Shown: positions 42,627-52,056 of the stretch, one piece after another
Position numbering within the stretch: position 1 is the stretch's first letter
How the letters are laid out: each line of letters begins with the position of its first letter
Assembly: GCA_964430245.1 (NCBI GenBank)
Contig: CAYSEW010000011.1
Span: 1 to 64,000, forward strand
Reading direction: 5' to 3'
Source: CAYSEW01 sp964430245
Lineage (GTDB): Bacteria; Bacteroidota; Bacteroidia; Flavobacteriales_D; Parvicellaceae
Length of the DNA stretch: 64,000 nt
Made by a program: the position numbers and the translations under genes
Notes under the pieces: model-generated
What the model was told of the DNA's origin: nothing
Databases searched by the model: none
What the model saw: the letters and a program-made list of their open reading frames with translations, nothing else

Positions 42627-44351
42627 ATGCGCTTATTTATATCTATTTGTATATTATTCCCCTTTTTCTGTTTTGGTCAAATTACAGTAAATAATAATTC
42701 AATGACTGTTGAGCAATACATTCAAAATGTATTATTAGGTGGTGGAGTAACTATTTCCAATGTTCAATTCAATGGAGGGACTGCAAGTATTAATAATGAA
42801 CAAGTAGGCTCTTTTAATGATCCTAATAGTCATATAGGGCTAGGAAGTGGATTGGTTTTGGGCTCAGGTAATGTTCAATTAGCTGCCCAAGCCAATACTG
42901 GTTCTGGATCTACATTAGGTGGATCAGGAAATATGGGTACTGACACAGACCTTCAAAGCATTACTCCTAATCAAATTTATGATCAATGCGTAATAGAATT
43001 TGATTTTGTTCCAGAAGGAGACACCATTTCCTTTAATTATGTTTTTGCTTCTGAAGAATATCCTGAATATGTTTGTGGATCAGTTAATGATGCCTTTGGT
43101 TTTTTTCTAACTGGAACCAATCCAAATGGAGGTACCTATAATGCATATAATATTGCATTAATTCCCGACCCAGCTAATCCAAGTGTCTTTACCTCAACTC
43201 CTGTTTCAATCAACACCGTTAATCCTGGAGTTCCAGGTTTATCAGGAATTGCATCTAATTGCAGTAGTATAGACCCCAATTGGGCTTCTTACAATGTTTT
43301 TTACTTAAGCAATACAACCAACAGCTATGAATATGATGGCAACACAGTAGTATTAGAAGCTAAAGCTGAAGTAGTTTGTGGAGAAACCTATCATATAAAA
43401 TTAGCCATTGGAGATGGTGGAGATGCTGCTTTTGATTCTGGAGTTTTTCTAGAAGAAGGTAGCTTTTCATCGGCAGGAGTTAGCATAGAAGCAGGTATTG
43501 CTAATGGAGATACTATTTTATATGAAGGCTGTAATTATGCTTATTTTGCTTTCTCAAGATCAGATACTACAGTAGATTTTACCATTCAGTTTGACGTAAG
43601 TGGCACAGCAGTTAACGGCACCGATTATCCAACCATCCCAGATAGCCTTGTTATGGCAATTGGCACACAAAATGATACACTTTTTGTTTATCCTATTGTA
43701 GATAATATATCTGAGCCTGAAGAGACTGTCACTATTAATATTTATTATATAATGTGTGCTGGACAAGTAGACACCATAAGTGCAACATTATACATCAATG
43801 ACTATACACCTCTATATTTGAGTATGCCTGATAGTGTAAATATTTGTCCAGAAATTGATGGAGCATACCTTTTGGAAGGAGCTTGGGGTGGCGGAATTCA
43901 ACCCTATGGTTTTACATGGTCTAATGGGAATACAGATACTAATTCCATTTCGATATCTCCTTTTTCAACTCAAGACTTTCATCTATCAATTACTGACGGA
44001 TGTGGTGATCCTGTGGTTGACACAACTACAGTCTGGGTACAATGCCCACTTGAAAACATCAATGTATTTTCCCCTAACGGAGATGGAGAAAATGATCTTT
44101 TTATTCCTATTAATTTAGATGATTACCCAGAACCCACTATTATTATCTATAATAGATGGGGTAAAGTTGTCTATGAAATGGAAAACTATCAAAATGATTG
44201 GAACGGCACTCATTACAAGTCTGGAAAAGAGTTAAATGATGGTGTTTATTTTTATGTGGTTTCACCAAATTCTCCTAAATATGAATATATCGATCATAAA
44301 AAGGAGGAAGTGAAAAGAACTATTTCAGGATATGTACACTTAGTTAGATAA
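42627..44351 (+). CDS. Choice-of-anchor L surface protein with T9SS type B C-terminal signal
   Basis: 574 residues. The signal peptide ends ILFPFFCFG, then Q. The choice-of-anchor L domain (about 20-280) contains LGSGLVLGSGNVQ, FDFVPEGDTISFNYVFASEEYPEYV and DAFGFFLTG. A Calx-beta-like stretch follows (about 300-390, GTAVNGTDY, EPEETVTI). The C-terminus (about 480-574) starts NVFSPNGDGENDLF and has IIIYNRWGKVVYE and WNGTHYKSGKELNDGVYFY, the gliding-motility type B sorting domain (CTD) that sends the protein through the type IX secretion system. The cargo function is probably adhesion. It ends overlapping gpmI by 8 bp in the opposite orientation. Confidence 0.92.
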   Translation: MRLFISICILFPFFCFGQITVNNNSMTVEQYIQNVLLGGGVTISNVQFNGGTASINNEQVGSFNDPNSHIGLGSGLVLGSGNVQLAAQANTGSGSTLGGSGNMGTDTDLQSITPNQIYDQCVIEFDFVPEGDTISFNYVFASEEYPEYVCGSVNDAFGFFLTGTNPNGGTYNAYNIALIPDPANPSVFTSTPVSINTVNPGVPGLSGIASNCSSIDPNWASYNVFYLSNTTNSYEYDGNTVVLEAKAEVVCGETYHIKLAIGDGGDAAFDSGVFLEEGSFSSAGVSIEAGIANGDTILYEGCNYAYFAFSRSDTTVDFTIQFDVSGTAVNGTDYPTIPDSLVMAIGTQNDTLFVYPIVDNISEPEETVTINIYYIMCAGQVDTISATLYINDYTPLYLSMPDSVNICPEIDGAYLLEGAWGGGIQPYGFTWSNGNTDTNSISISPFSTQDFHLSITDGCGDPVVDTTTVWVQCPLENINVFSPNGDGENDLFIPINLDDYPEPTIIIYNRWGKVVYEMENYQNDWNGTHYKSGKELNDGVYFYVVSPNSPKYEYIDHKKEEVKRTISGYVHLVR

Positions 44352-45858
44352 AACTAACTATTGAATTTCCAGTCATTTCTATTGGTTGATTAATCTTTAA
44401 TAGCTGAAGAACTGTAGGGGCTATATCTGCTAGAATTCCATTTGAAACTTTTTCAACTTCCTTATTTATAATAATAACAGGGACTAGATTAACAGAGTGA
44501 GCAGTATGAGGGCTTCCATCTTCATTGTACATTACATCTGCATTTCCATGATCTGCAATAATAATAAATGAATATCCTGATGCCATCCCTTTTTCAATTA
44601 CTTCTTTCAAACAAGCGTCAACTGTTTCACAAGCCTTGATGATTGCACTAGGCATTCCCGTATGGCCTACCATATCAGGATTTGCATAATTTAAACATAT
44701 AAAAGCTGGGGCTTCTTTTTCAATATGATTACAAACCTTATTTGTCACCTCAGGAGCACTCATTTCTGGCTGTAGGTCATAAGTAGCTACTTTTGGAGAA
44801 TGAGCCATAATTCTATCTTCATTTATGAAAGCTTCTTCTCTCCCTCCATTAAAAAAATAGGTGACATGGGGATACTTTTCTGTTTCAGCAATTCTTAACT
44901 GTGTTAAATTGTTTTCACTTATCACCTCTCCGAGAGTGGCTTTAAGATTTAACTTATCATAAACAACATTTATTCCTTTAAAGGTTTTGTCGTAATTGGT
45001 CATCGTTACATAATGAAGAGGGGTTACTTTCATTTGAAATTCTGGCATATCTTCCTGAGTAAGTGCCATAGTAATCTCTCTACACCTGTCTGTTCTAAAA
45101 TTAAAACAAATCACTACATCCCCTTCCTCAATATCCCCATCTACATTTAATATTTTTTTGGGGGTAATAAATTCATCAGTAACATTGTCAGAATAACTCT
45201 TTTCTATCGCTTTTATTGGAGATTCAAATTCTTCTCCTTTACCGTGTACCAAAAGGTCATAGGCTTTTTTTATTCTCTCCCATCTCTTATCACGATCCAT
45301 GGCGTAATACCTTCCTACAATACTGGCTATCTGAATTTTAGAAGCAGCAATATAATCAGACAATTCATTGATATATGATAATCCTGTCTTAGGGTTACAA
45401 TCCCTACCGTCAGTAAAAGCATGTATAAAGCAATTATCAATTTTACTATTTATAACTAAGTCACATAAAGCCTTCAAATGATTGAATGAAGAGTGTACTC
45501 CACCTTTAGAAACAAGGCCCATCAAATGAAGTTTTTTGTTCTTTTTACGAGCATATTCAACTGCATTAAGTAACTCCTTTTCCTTGAAAAAACTTTCATC
45601 CTCAATGGCATTGTCTATTTTTAATAGGTCTTGATATACTATTCTACCTGCGCCTATATTCATGTGCCCCACCTCAGAATTTCCCATTTGTCCTTTTGGA
45701 AGCCCTACTTTTTCACCATAGGTTACTAATGTGGCATTAGGGTTCTCTTTCATAAGTCGATCAAAAAATGGTGTTTTCGCCATATAAACTCCATTAGAAT
45801 CATCTTTTTTACCAATCCCCCATCCATCTAATATGATTAAAGCCACTTTTTCTGCCAT
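44344..45858 (-). CDS. gpmI: 2,3-bisphosphoglycerate-independent phosphoglycerate mutase
   Basis: 504 residues. The N-terminal phosphatase domain begins ALIILDGWGIG with the metal Asp, and the nucleophile is the Ser in MGNSEVGHMNIGAGR. The inserted transferase domain is at about 78-300 (GGVHSSFNHL, RYYAMDRDKRW). C-terminal metal ligands lie in NPDMVGHTG, IADHGNAD and PHTAHS. It interconverts 3- and 2-phosphoglycerate. It is 10 bp after the histidine kinase on the same strand, so it probably shares its transcript. Confidence 0.97.
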   Translation of the reverse strand: MAEKVALIILDGWGIGKKDDSNGVYMAKTPFFDRLMKENPNATLVTYGEKVGLPKGQMGNSEVGHMNIGAGRIVYQDLLKIDNAIEDESFFKEKELLNAVEYARKKNKKLHLMGLVSKGGVHSSFNHLKALCDLVINSKIDNCFIHAFTDGRDCNPKTGLSYINELSDYIAASKIQIASIVGRYYAMDRDKRWERIKKAYDLLVHGKGEEFESPIKAIEKSYSDNVTDEFITPKKILNVDGDIEEGDVVICFNFRTDRCREITMALTQEDMPEFQMKVTPLHYVTMTNYDKTFKGINVVYDKLNLKATLGEVISENNLTQLRIAETEKYPHVTYFFNGGREEAFINEDRIMAHSPKVATYDLQPEMSAPEVTNKVCNHIEKEAPAFICLNYANPDMVGHTGMPSAIIKACETVDACLKEVIEKGMASGYSFIIIADHGNADVMYNEDGSPHTAHSVNLVPVIIINKEVEKVSNGILADIAPTVLQLLKINQPIEMTGNSIVSFI

Positions 45859-45868
45859 ATCAATCTAT

Positions 45869-46792
45869 CTAAAATTTAATCGTAAAAATACTACCCTTAT
45901 TTTTATTGTTTTCTATCATTATCTCTCCCTTATGAAGGTTGATGATATTATCAACAAGATACAACCCCAAACCAGTACCTTTTGACGATCTTGTCTCTTC
46001 TTTGTCTAAGCGATAAAAAAGCTGAAAAACCTTGTCTTTTTCATTGTCAGGTATCCCCGCCCCTTGATCACAAATAGACAATGTAACTTGATTATTTTTG
46101 TTTGTTGATGTCCATATAATATCTGAACCAGTTTCAGAATATTTTTGAGCATTTTCAAATAAATTCTGTATAACAGATGTGAAATAAAATAGGTCCACTT
46201 TTACATTTATTTGGTTATCAATATTATTTATAAATTGATGTGTGTTTGGAAAATCCTCACAAATTCCTTGAACAAGGTCATAAGCGTTAACTTCTTTAAT
46301 TTCTAATTTAAGATCATCCTCAGCTACTTGACTGGTCATCAAAATATTCTCTACTAGTTTTTGAAGTCTTTCCTGATCCTGAATTACTTTTTGCAAAATT
46401 TCTTTCTTTTTTTCTTCTGGTAATTCTCTACTCAATAGTGTTTCAAGAAATAATTTACTAGAAGCAATTGGTGTTTTTAATTCATGGGTAACTGAAAGTG
46501 TGAAGTTTTTTTGCCTTCTAGAAAGCTTAAGTTCCTTTTTGTAAGATCTGATTACATAAATAACACCTATTCCAATAATAATAAAGAATACTAGCGCCTC
46601 TCCTGCTATCATTAATACCCTTCTCTGAATATATACCTGATCGTTATTTAGCTTTTGAGTTAAGCTTATAATGTGGTATCCCCACCACAAAAATTGAAGA
46701 AATATATATCCAATAAGAATATAAAAAATATATAATGGCCTGCTATTATCTCTTGGATTTAAACTCAAAACAGAACAAAAATAATGAATCAA
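45869..46792 (-). CDS. Membrane sensor histidine kinase, orphan
   Basis: 307 residues from a TTG start; another TTG at 46768 (giving MSLNPRD) is equally likely. Two TM helices flank a short periplasmic part (YIFYILIGYIFLQFLWWGY and VLMIAGEALVFFIIIGIGVIYVI). The HisKA domain holds the phospho-His in FTLSVTHELKTPIASSKLF, and the ATP site follows (NLFENAQKYS, DQGAGIPD, GTGLGLYLV). There is no response regulator beside it; the downstream gene is gpmI. The minimal sensory part suggests it senses a membrane event or an interacting protein. Confidence 0.9.
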   Translation of the reverse strand: MIHYFCSVLSLNPRDNSRPLYIFYILIGYIFLQFLWWGYHIISLTQKLNNDQVYIQRRVLMIAGEALVFFIIIGIGVIYVIRSYKKELKLSRRQKNFTLSVTHELKTPIASSKLFLETLLSRELPEEKKKEILQKVIQDQERLQKLVENILMTSQVAEDDLKLEIKEVNAYDLVQGICEDFPNTHQFINNIDNQINVKVDLFYFTSVIQNLFENAQKYSETGSDIIWTSTNKNNQVTLSICDQGAGIPDNEKDKVFQLFYRLDKEETRSSKGTGLGLYLVDNIINLHKGEIMIENNKNKGSIFTIKF

Positions 46793-46895
46793 TATTTCTT
46801 TTCCACTACTTTAAATATGTTGTTAAAATATATTCCTATTATCTAGAAATTAAAAACTAATAAATTGTAGCTTAGATATTTAAATATTTTCAAAA

Positions 46896-48140
46896 ATGTT
46901 AAAACCCATTTTATATAATTGTTTTTTCTTATGCTTCTCTATCTCAATAACTGCTCAGGAGAAAAACGTACTTTTTCTAGGAAATAGCTATACCTATTAC
47001 AATCAACTTCCTCAATTGCTTAACAATATTGCTACATCATTGGGTGATTCTGTATATTATGATTCTAATACGCCTGGTGGTTATACTTTTCAAGGACATA
47101 GTACTAACGCTACAAGTCTTTCTAAAATAGCTTTTGGCAATTGGGACTATGTTTTCTTACAGGAGCAATCTCAAATTCCCTCGTTCCCTCTTTCTCAAGT
47201 GGCTACTGATTGTTATCCTTACGCTAGTATTTTGGTTGACTCTATCCTTTCATCCAGCCCATGCGCTGAACCTGTTTTTTTTATGACTTGGGGTAGAGAA
47301 AATGGAGATCAGTCTAATTGTGCTAATTATCCTCCGCTATGCACCTATGATGGCATGCAAGCACGACTTAGAGAAAGCTATCTTCAATTGAGTATAGATA
47401 ACAATTGTACAGTAAGCCCTGTAGGTGCTGCCTGGAAATATGTTAGAGATCAATATCCATCAATAGGACTTTACACCAATGACGGTAGCCATCCCAGTAT
47501 TTATGGTAGTTATTTAGCTGCCTGTGTTCACTATGCTACTATCTTTAGAAAAACTCCTGTCGGCTCTCAATATTTCTCTAATATAAGTGCAAGTGATGCA
47601 GCAATACTTCAACAAGCAGCTGAATTAATTGTAATAGACAGTTTGTCTAACTGGAGAATTGGAGCCAATGATGTTGTGTCAAACTTTTCCTATTGGGTCG
47701 TTGGCCCTGAAGTAGATTTTTCCTTTACAGGTCAGAATGCCGATAGTGTTTTCTGGGATTTTGGAGATGGTAATGCATACAATATAAATTCTCCATTGCA
47801 TGCTTATGTCTATCAAACTGATAGTAATTACACAGTAACCGCTATTGCTTATAATAATTGTGATTCAGATACTGCCTCACAAACAATATCTATAATTGGA
47901 ACTAATTTAACAGAAAACAATATTCAATTTTCTTTCGTTCAATTTGGAAACAACTTAGAACTAACTTTTGAAAACCCTGAAAAAAGAGTCATTTCATTAG
48001 TTGACATAAATGGTAAATTACTTCATCATGAATCAACGAAACAAACATCAGTTTCGATCAATCTCCCAAAAAACAATATTTGTTTTTTAACTGTTGCCGA
48101 AAAAAGAGGTGCTAAAACAATAAAGATCCTCATTCAGTAA
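46896..48140 (+). CDS. DUF4886/SGNH-like secreted protein with PKD-like domain and T9SS type A tail
   Basis: 414 residues. The signal peptide (MLKPILYNCFFLCFSISITA) ends before Q. The catalytic-like part (about 25-260) opens NVLFLGNSYTYYNQLP, the DUF4886 form of the SGNH block I (GNS), and ends with NDGSHPSIYGSYLAA (block V with Asp and His). A PKD-like segment follows (VDFSFTGQNADSVFWDFGDGN). The last 80 residues (NNIQFSFVQFGNNLELTFENP...KTIKILIQ) fit a T9SS type A sorting domain. It is probably an exported esterase or deacylase; substrate unknown. Confidence 0.85.
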   Translation: MLKPILYNCFFLCFSISITAQEKNVLFLGNSYTYYNQLPQLLNNIATSLGDSVYYDSNTPGGYTFQGHSTNATSLSKIAFGNWDYVFLQEQSQIPSFPLSQVATDCYPYASILVDSILSSSPCAEPVFFMTWGRENGDQSNCANYPPLCTYDGMQARLRESYLQLSIDNNCTVSPVGAAWKYVRDQYPSIGLYTNDGSHPSIYGSYLAACVHYATIFRKTPVGSQYFSNISASDAAILQQAAELIVIDSLSNWRIGANDVVSNFSYWVVGPEVDFSFTGQNADSVFWDFGDGNAYNINSPLHAYVYQTDSNYTVTAIAYNNCDSDTASQTISIIGTNLTENNIQFSFVQFGNNLELTFENPEKRVISLVDINGKLLHHESTKQTSVSINLPKNNICFLTVAEKRGAKTIKILIQ

Positions 48141-48206
48141 TTTAAGGTCTCACTATTTTTAATTTTACTGTAATTTTCATAAATTTCAATCAAATAATAT
48201 CATATA

Positions 48207-48575
48207 ATGAAAAAAACATTAATACTATTTGGAATTTTTACCCTATTTCTTAATTCATGTGGAAGTAAAGCTGCTAATCTAGATGTTAACGACCTAGAAG
48301 ATCCTTGTGATTTTGTTGAGGCTTATATTGATAATCTTGAAGCTCAAATAAAGCTCCTAGAAAAAAATGAAGGCCTTGATGAGTATGAATGGAAAAAAAA
48401 GGACAAAAAGAATTTTAAAAAATTAAAAAGGTTAAATAAAAAAATTGGGAAACAACAGCAAGAGATTATTGAGGATGACTATGATGATGATTATCAAGAT
48501 TTTTATGATGAATTAGAGGATTGTGATGATTTTGATGACATCGAAGATTTACAAGATGATCTTCGGTCTTTTTAA
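48207..48575 (+). CDS. Acidic lipoprotein, first of a paralogous pair
   Basis: 122 residues. The signal peptide ends LFLNSC (lipobox). The mature part shares LDVNDLEDPCDFVEA with the next gene, then has a lysine-rich helix (EWKKKDKKNFKKLKRLNKK) and a very acidic C-terminus (DDYDDDYQDFYDELEDCDDF). It lacks the Cys/Gly-rich tail of its neighbour. I recognise no family. It is 18 bp before the paralog, so likely co-transcribed. Confidence 0.65.
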   Translation: MKKTLILFGIFTLFLNSCGSKAANLDVNDLEDPCDFVEAYIDNLEAQIKLLEKNEGLDEYEWKKKDKKNFKKLKRLNKKIGKQQQEIIEDDYDDDYQDFYDELEDCDDFDDIEDLQDDLRSF

Positions 48576-48593
48576 AAAATTAAATACTGTACT

Positions 48594-49328
48594 ATGAAAA
48601 AACTAATATACTTATTTTCGATAATTACTCTATTTATATCTTCTTGTGGGAATGACCCTACTGAACTTGATGTAAAAGACCTTGAAGATCCTTGTGATTT
48701 TGTAGAAGCACTTGCCGATAATTACAAAGCTCAGATAAATCTTTACGAAGATAACGAAGACGACTACATTGATGAATGGAGTAAAAAAGATCGGAAAAAG
48801 TTAAAAAAATTACAAAAGCTTGTTCGTAAAATCCACAAAAGATCTGAGAAAATAATAGAAGATGATTTTGATGAGGATGAGGACGACTTTGAAGACGAAA
48901 TAGAAGATTGTGATGGTTGGGATGACTTTGAAGAACTTCAGGATGAATTATCAGATTTAGAGAGTGGTTCAAATAATGATATTTGTGATTGTGTAGAAGA
49001 TGCAATTAAAACTGAAGATATTGAGAAGATCATGGATTGCTTTCCTAAAGGAATGTCTGAAGATGAAGCTGAAAGGCTTTATATGGAAGAGTGTGAGGGT
49101 AGAGGAGAGCGTGATGAATACGATTATGATGAAGGAGCGTCACATTATGAATCGTGTGGAGGTGCTGTAGAAGAGGCAGCCGTCCCTTCCTGTGGAGGTT
49201 GTGGTGAAGCAACTGAAGATGCAGCAGAAGCTTGTGGTGGTTGTGGAGATGCAGAAGGATGTGGAGATGCTTGTGGGGAAGATGCTTGTGGAGAAGATGC
49301 TTGTGGAGGATGTGGTAAAGATTGGTAA
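48594..49328 (+). CDS. Acidic lipoprotein with a Cys/Gly-rich C-terminal tail
   Basis: 244 residues. The signal peptide ends LFISSC (lipobox). It begins like the upstream paralog (LDVKDLEDPCDFVEAL, EWSKKDRKKLKKL, DDFDEDEDDFEDEIEDC), adds a second short Cys-bearing segment (NDICDCVEDAIKTEDIEKIMDCF), and ends in a tail of about 60 residues with ten cysteines, including three CGGC groups and the repeat CGEDA. The tail is encoded partly by a 15-bp tandem repeat. The tail could bind metal or form disulphide cross-links on the cell surface; both are guesses. A strong hairpin terminator follows. Confidence 0.7.
   Translation: MKKLIYLFSIITLFISSCGNDPTELDVKDLEDPCDFVEALADNYKAQINLYEDNEDDYIDEWSKKDRKKLKKLQKLVRKIHKRSEKIIEDDFDEDEDDFEDEIEDCDGWDDFEELQDELSDLESGSNNDICDCVEDAIKTEDIEKIMDCFPKGMSEDEAERLYMEECEGRGERDEYDYDEGASHYESCGGAVEEAAVPSCGGCGEATEDAAEACGGCGDAEGCGDACGEDACGEDACGGCGKDW
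49266..49310 (+). repeat. 15-bp tandem repeat, about 3 units
   Basis: Units at 49266-49280, 49281-49295 and 49296-49310 read GATGCTTGTGGRGAA with small changes, the last being less exact at its end. They are in frame and code for the CGEDA repeat in the lipoprotein's tail, so copy number could vary without breaking the frame. Confidence 0.8.
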
Positions 49329-49350
49329 GTAATTGAATTAATAATATCTA

Positions 49351-49380
49351 AAAAAGGGAGTGAAAATTCACTCCCTTTTT
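49351..49380. terminator. Bidirectional intrinsic terminator
   Basis: AAAAAGGGAGTGAA, then AA, then TTCACTCCCTTTTT: a 14-bp perfect stem with a minimal loop, A-rich at one end and T-rich at the other. It sits between the Cys-rich lipoprotein (plus strand) and tRNA-Phe (minus strand) and can serve both. Confidence 0.85.
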
Positions 49381-49384
49381 TATG

Positions 49385-49457
49385 TGGTGCCTCCAGGAAT
49401 CGAACCAGGGACACATGGATTTTCAGTCCATTGCTCTACCAACTGAGCTAAGGCACC
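49385..49457 (-). tRNA. tRNA-Phe (GAA)
   Basis: 73 nt on the minus strand folding into a cloverleaf: acceptor GGTGCCT/AGGCACC, D stem GCTC/GAGC, anticodon stem ATGGA/TCCAT with loop CTGAAAA (anticodon GAA), variable GTGTC, T loop TTCGATT. The T stem has a U-U mismatch at its middle pair (CCTGG facing CCTGG), which is unusual. The 3' CCA is not encoded. The gene lies upstream of pheT on the other strand. Confidence 0.92.
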
Positions 49458-49585
49458 ATCATTTTGGTCGGCAAATATAAAAATATTTTATCTCCATTGT
49501 TAGTCTTGAGCCATGATTATTGCAGCTATCAAGCATAAATATTAGAAAAACGATGTTTTTCCATCTGATAAGTCCATAAAACCCT

Positions 49586-49593
49586 TAAGTTTG
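49586..49593 (+). promoter_or_regulatory. Candidate -7 box before pheT
   Basis: TAAGTTTG (TAnnTTTG) lies 28 bp before the pheT start. No -33 TTG at the usual distance. Confidence 0.45.
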
Positions 49594-49621
49594 CATCTAC
49601 TATATTTCAGACAAGTTAACC

Positions 49622-52054
49622 ATGAATATCTCTTACAATTGGCTTAAAACAATTTTACCACTAGATCTTTCTCCTGAAATTGTAGCGGATATATTAACAG
49701 ACATTGGATTAGAAGTTGAGAAAACATCCAGTTACTGTAATATACCTGGTGGGCTAAAAGACCTAATTGTTGGAGAAATTGTTTCAAAAGAAAAACATCC
49801 TAATGCAGATAGACTATCTATTACACAGGTAAATACAGGTAATAAGCAGCACCAAATAATATGTGGAGCCCCTAATGTAATTACTGGACAAAAAGTGGTA
49901 ATTGCTCTGCCTGGAACTATTATCTATCCATTAAAAGGTGATCCTTTTAAAATAAATAAAACCAAGATCCGTGGCGAAGAATCTTTTGGAATGATCTGTG
50001 CTGAAGATGAAATTGGACTTGGGGATGACCACGATGGAATTTTAGTTTTAGATAAAAATGTAAAAGTTGGTTCTTCAGTTAAAGAACTATATGATATTGT
50101 AGAAGACACCATTTTTGAAATTGGTTTAACCCCTAACAGGGCTGATTCAATGGGACACTATGGAGTGGCAAGAGACCTACTAGCTGCATTAAAATATAGG
50201 TGTCTTGTTCCTATAGAAACAACACTCACTCACAATATCAATAAAATAGAAGAAGGTAACTCAATTAATATTGATATTAGTATTGAAAATAAAAAATCTT
50301 GTCCTAGATATGCTGGTGTTGTCATTAATAATATAACTGTTAATGAAAGTCCATTTTGGCTTAAAAATAAACTTGAAGCGATTGGGCTTAAGCCCATCAA
50401 TAATATTGTTGATGTCACAAATTATATTCTCCATGAGCTTGGTCAACCATTACATGCTTTTGACTTAGCCGAAGTCAGTGGCAATAAAATAATTATTCAG
50501 AATCTTAAAAAAGGAACTGAATTTGTCACATTAGATGAAGAAAAAAGAATCCTAAGTGAAGATGACCTAATGATCTGTAATGAAAATGAAGGCATGTGTA
50601 TCGCTGGAGTTTTTGGTGGCTTAAAATCTGGCGTTACAGAAAAAACAAATTCAGTATTTATAGAAAGTGCCTATTTTGACCCATTTAGTATACGTAAGTC
50701 TGCTAAAAGACATGGGCTAAACACAGATGCTTCTTTCCGATTTGAAAGAGGTGTCGATCCAAACATGATACTTCCTGCCTTACAAAAAGCAGTAGAATTG
50801 ATTATTCAGGTAGCTGGAGGAAACGCAGCTTCCCCTATCTACGACCTATACCCTTCTCCTATTGAAGATTTCGTATTTAATGTGTCTCCTGAAAAAATAA
50901 ACCAACTTTGTGGAATTAATTTAAGCGCTTCTAAAATGATTGAGATTCTAGAATTGCTTGAAATCAAAATATTAGAAACTAAGGATAATTTATTAAAGCT
51001 TCAAGTTCCATCTTATAGGGTTGACGTTCAAAGAGAAGCAGATATTGCAGAAGAAATTTTAAGAATTCATGGGTTTAATGAAGTTCCAGTTCCTGAAAAA
51101 ATAAATAGCTCTCTACAGCATCTTTATGCTAACAAAGATTACAGAATTAAAAATAAGATCAGTGATCAGCTGGTTTCATTAGGGTTAAACGAAATTTTAT
51201 CCAACTCCTTAACTAAAAGGGATTATGTGAACTCTATTCAACCTAATATATTAAAGGATAGTGAGCATGTAGAATTATTAAACCCCCTTAGTTCCGACAC
51301 TAATGTTCTTAGGCAATCATTACTATTCAATGCATTAGAAGTTATTCATTATAATCAGAATAACGGCAAGCCTAATGTTCATGTTTTCGAATTTGGAAAA
51401 GTCTATAAATCAAAGAAGAAATTAATAGAAGAAGAACATTTAATTATTGCTTTAAGCGGATTGCAAAATGAAGAGCATTGGTACAATTCTAAAACAGCAG
51501 TTTCTTTTTATCAATTAAAAGGGATCGTCAACTCATTACTATCCACTTTTGGTTTTGATAGTACTATTGATTACCAGCCCATAAAAAATGATTTATTTAA
51601 TGAAGGGCTAGGCATCTATTTAAACAATGAACATATCGGAAACATAGGCTGTCCATCAAATAAAACCCTAAAAATAATTGACTTAAAAAGTGATGTTTAT
51701 GTAGCAGAGCTATTCGTAGAGAAAATTTTAGCGTTTTCTAAATCTATCTCTGTTACTTTTTCTCCTATTAATAAATACCCAAAAGTGTATAGAGATCTTT
51801 CATTACTTATCAATGATGATGTGAGCTTTAGAGCATTAAAAGATACTGCTTACAAGGCTGGTTCTTCTATTTTAAAAGATGTTCATTTATTTGATATTTA
51901 TAAAGGTAAGAATTTAGAAAAGGGTAAGAAGTCTTATGCACTAAGGTTTGAACTTCACAATGACTCAAAAACATTAAATGAAAAAGAAATTGATGGCACA
52001 ATGAAGAGGATCCAGAAAAAATTAATTACTGCATTTAATGCTGAACTTCGATAG
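49622..52054 (+). CDS. pheT: Phenylalanyl-tRNA synthetase beta subunit
   Basis: 810 residues, standard length. The N-terminus (MNISYNWLKTILP) is followed by the tRNA-binding (EMAP-like) domain at about 42-155 (VGEIVSKEKHPNADRLSITQVNTG), the B3/B4 editing domain (about 215-385; GLKPINNIVDVTNYILHELGQPLHAFD), the B5 domain (about 410-490) and a C-terminal anticodon-binding FDX-ACB domain (FSPINKYPKVYRDLSLLI). Together with PheS (29503) it forms the heterotetramer that charges tRNA-Phe. The acyltransferase gene begins 2 bp after it, probably in the same operon. Confidence 0.97.
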   Translation: MNISYNWLKTILPLDLSPEIVADILTDIGLEVEKTSSYCNIPGGLKDLIVGEIVSKEKHPNADRLSITQVNTGNKQHQIICGAPNVITGQKVVIALPGTIIYPLKGDPFKINKTKIRGEESFGMICAEDEIGLGDDHDGILVLDKNVKVGSSVKELYDIVEDTIFEIGLTPNRADSMGHYGVARDLLAALKYRCLVPIETTLTHNINKIEEGNSINIDISIENKKSCPRYAGVVINNITVNESPFWLKNKLEAIGLKPINNIVDVTNYILHELGQPLHAFDLAEVSGNKIIIQNLKKGTEFVTLDEEKRILSEDDLMICNENEGMCIAGVFGGLKSGVTEKTNSVFIESAYFDPFSIRKSAKRHGLNTDASFRFERGVDPNMILPALQKAVELIIQVAGGNAASPIYDLYPSPIEDFVFNVSPEKINQLCGINLSASKMIEILELLEIKILETKDNLLKLQVPSYRVDVQREADIAEEILRIHGFNEVPVPEKINSSLQHLYANKDYRIKNKISDQLVSLGLNEILSNSLTKRDYVNSIQPNILKDSEHVELLNPLSSDTNVLRQSLLFNALEVIHYNQNNGKPNVHVFEFGKVYKSKKKLIEEEHLIIALSGLQNEEHWYNSKTAVSFYQLKGIVNSLLSTFGFDSTIDYQPIKNDLFNEGLGIYLNNEHIGNIGCPSNKTLKIIDLKSDVYVAELFVEKILAFSKSISVTFSPINKYPKVYRDLSLLINDDVSFRALKDTAYKAGSSILKDVHLFDIYKGKNLEKGKKSYALRFELHNDSKTLNEKEIDGTMKRIQKKLITAFNAELR

Positions 52055-52056
52055 CT

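Noticed and set aside
49145..49414. Minus-strand frame rich in Pro, Ser and Gln (SPQASSPQAS)
   Set aside because: It is the mirror of the Cys-rich lipoprotein's 15-bp repeat and runs into the terminator and tRNA; a shadow frame.
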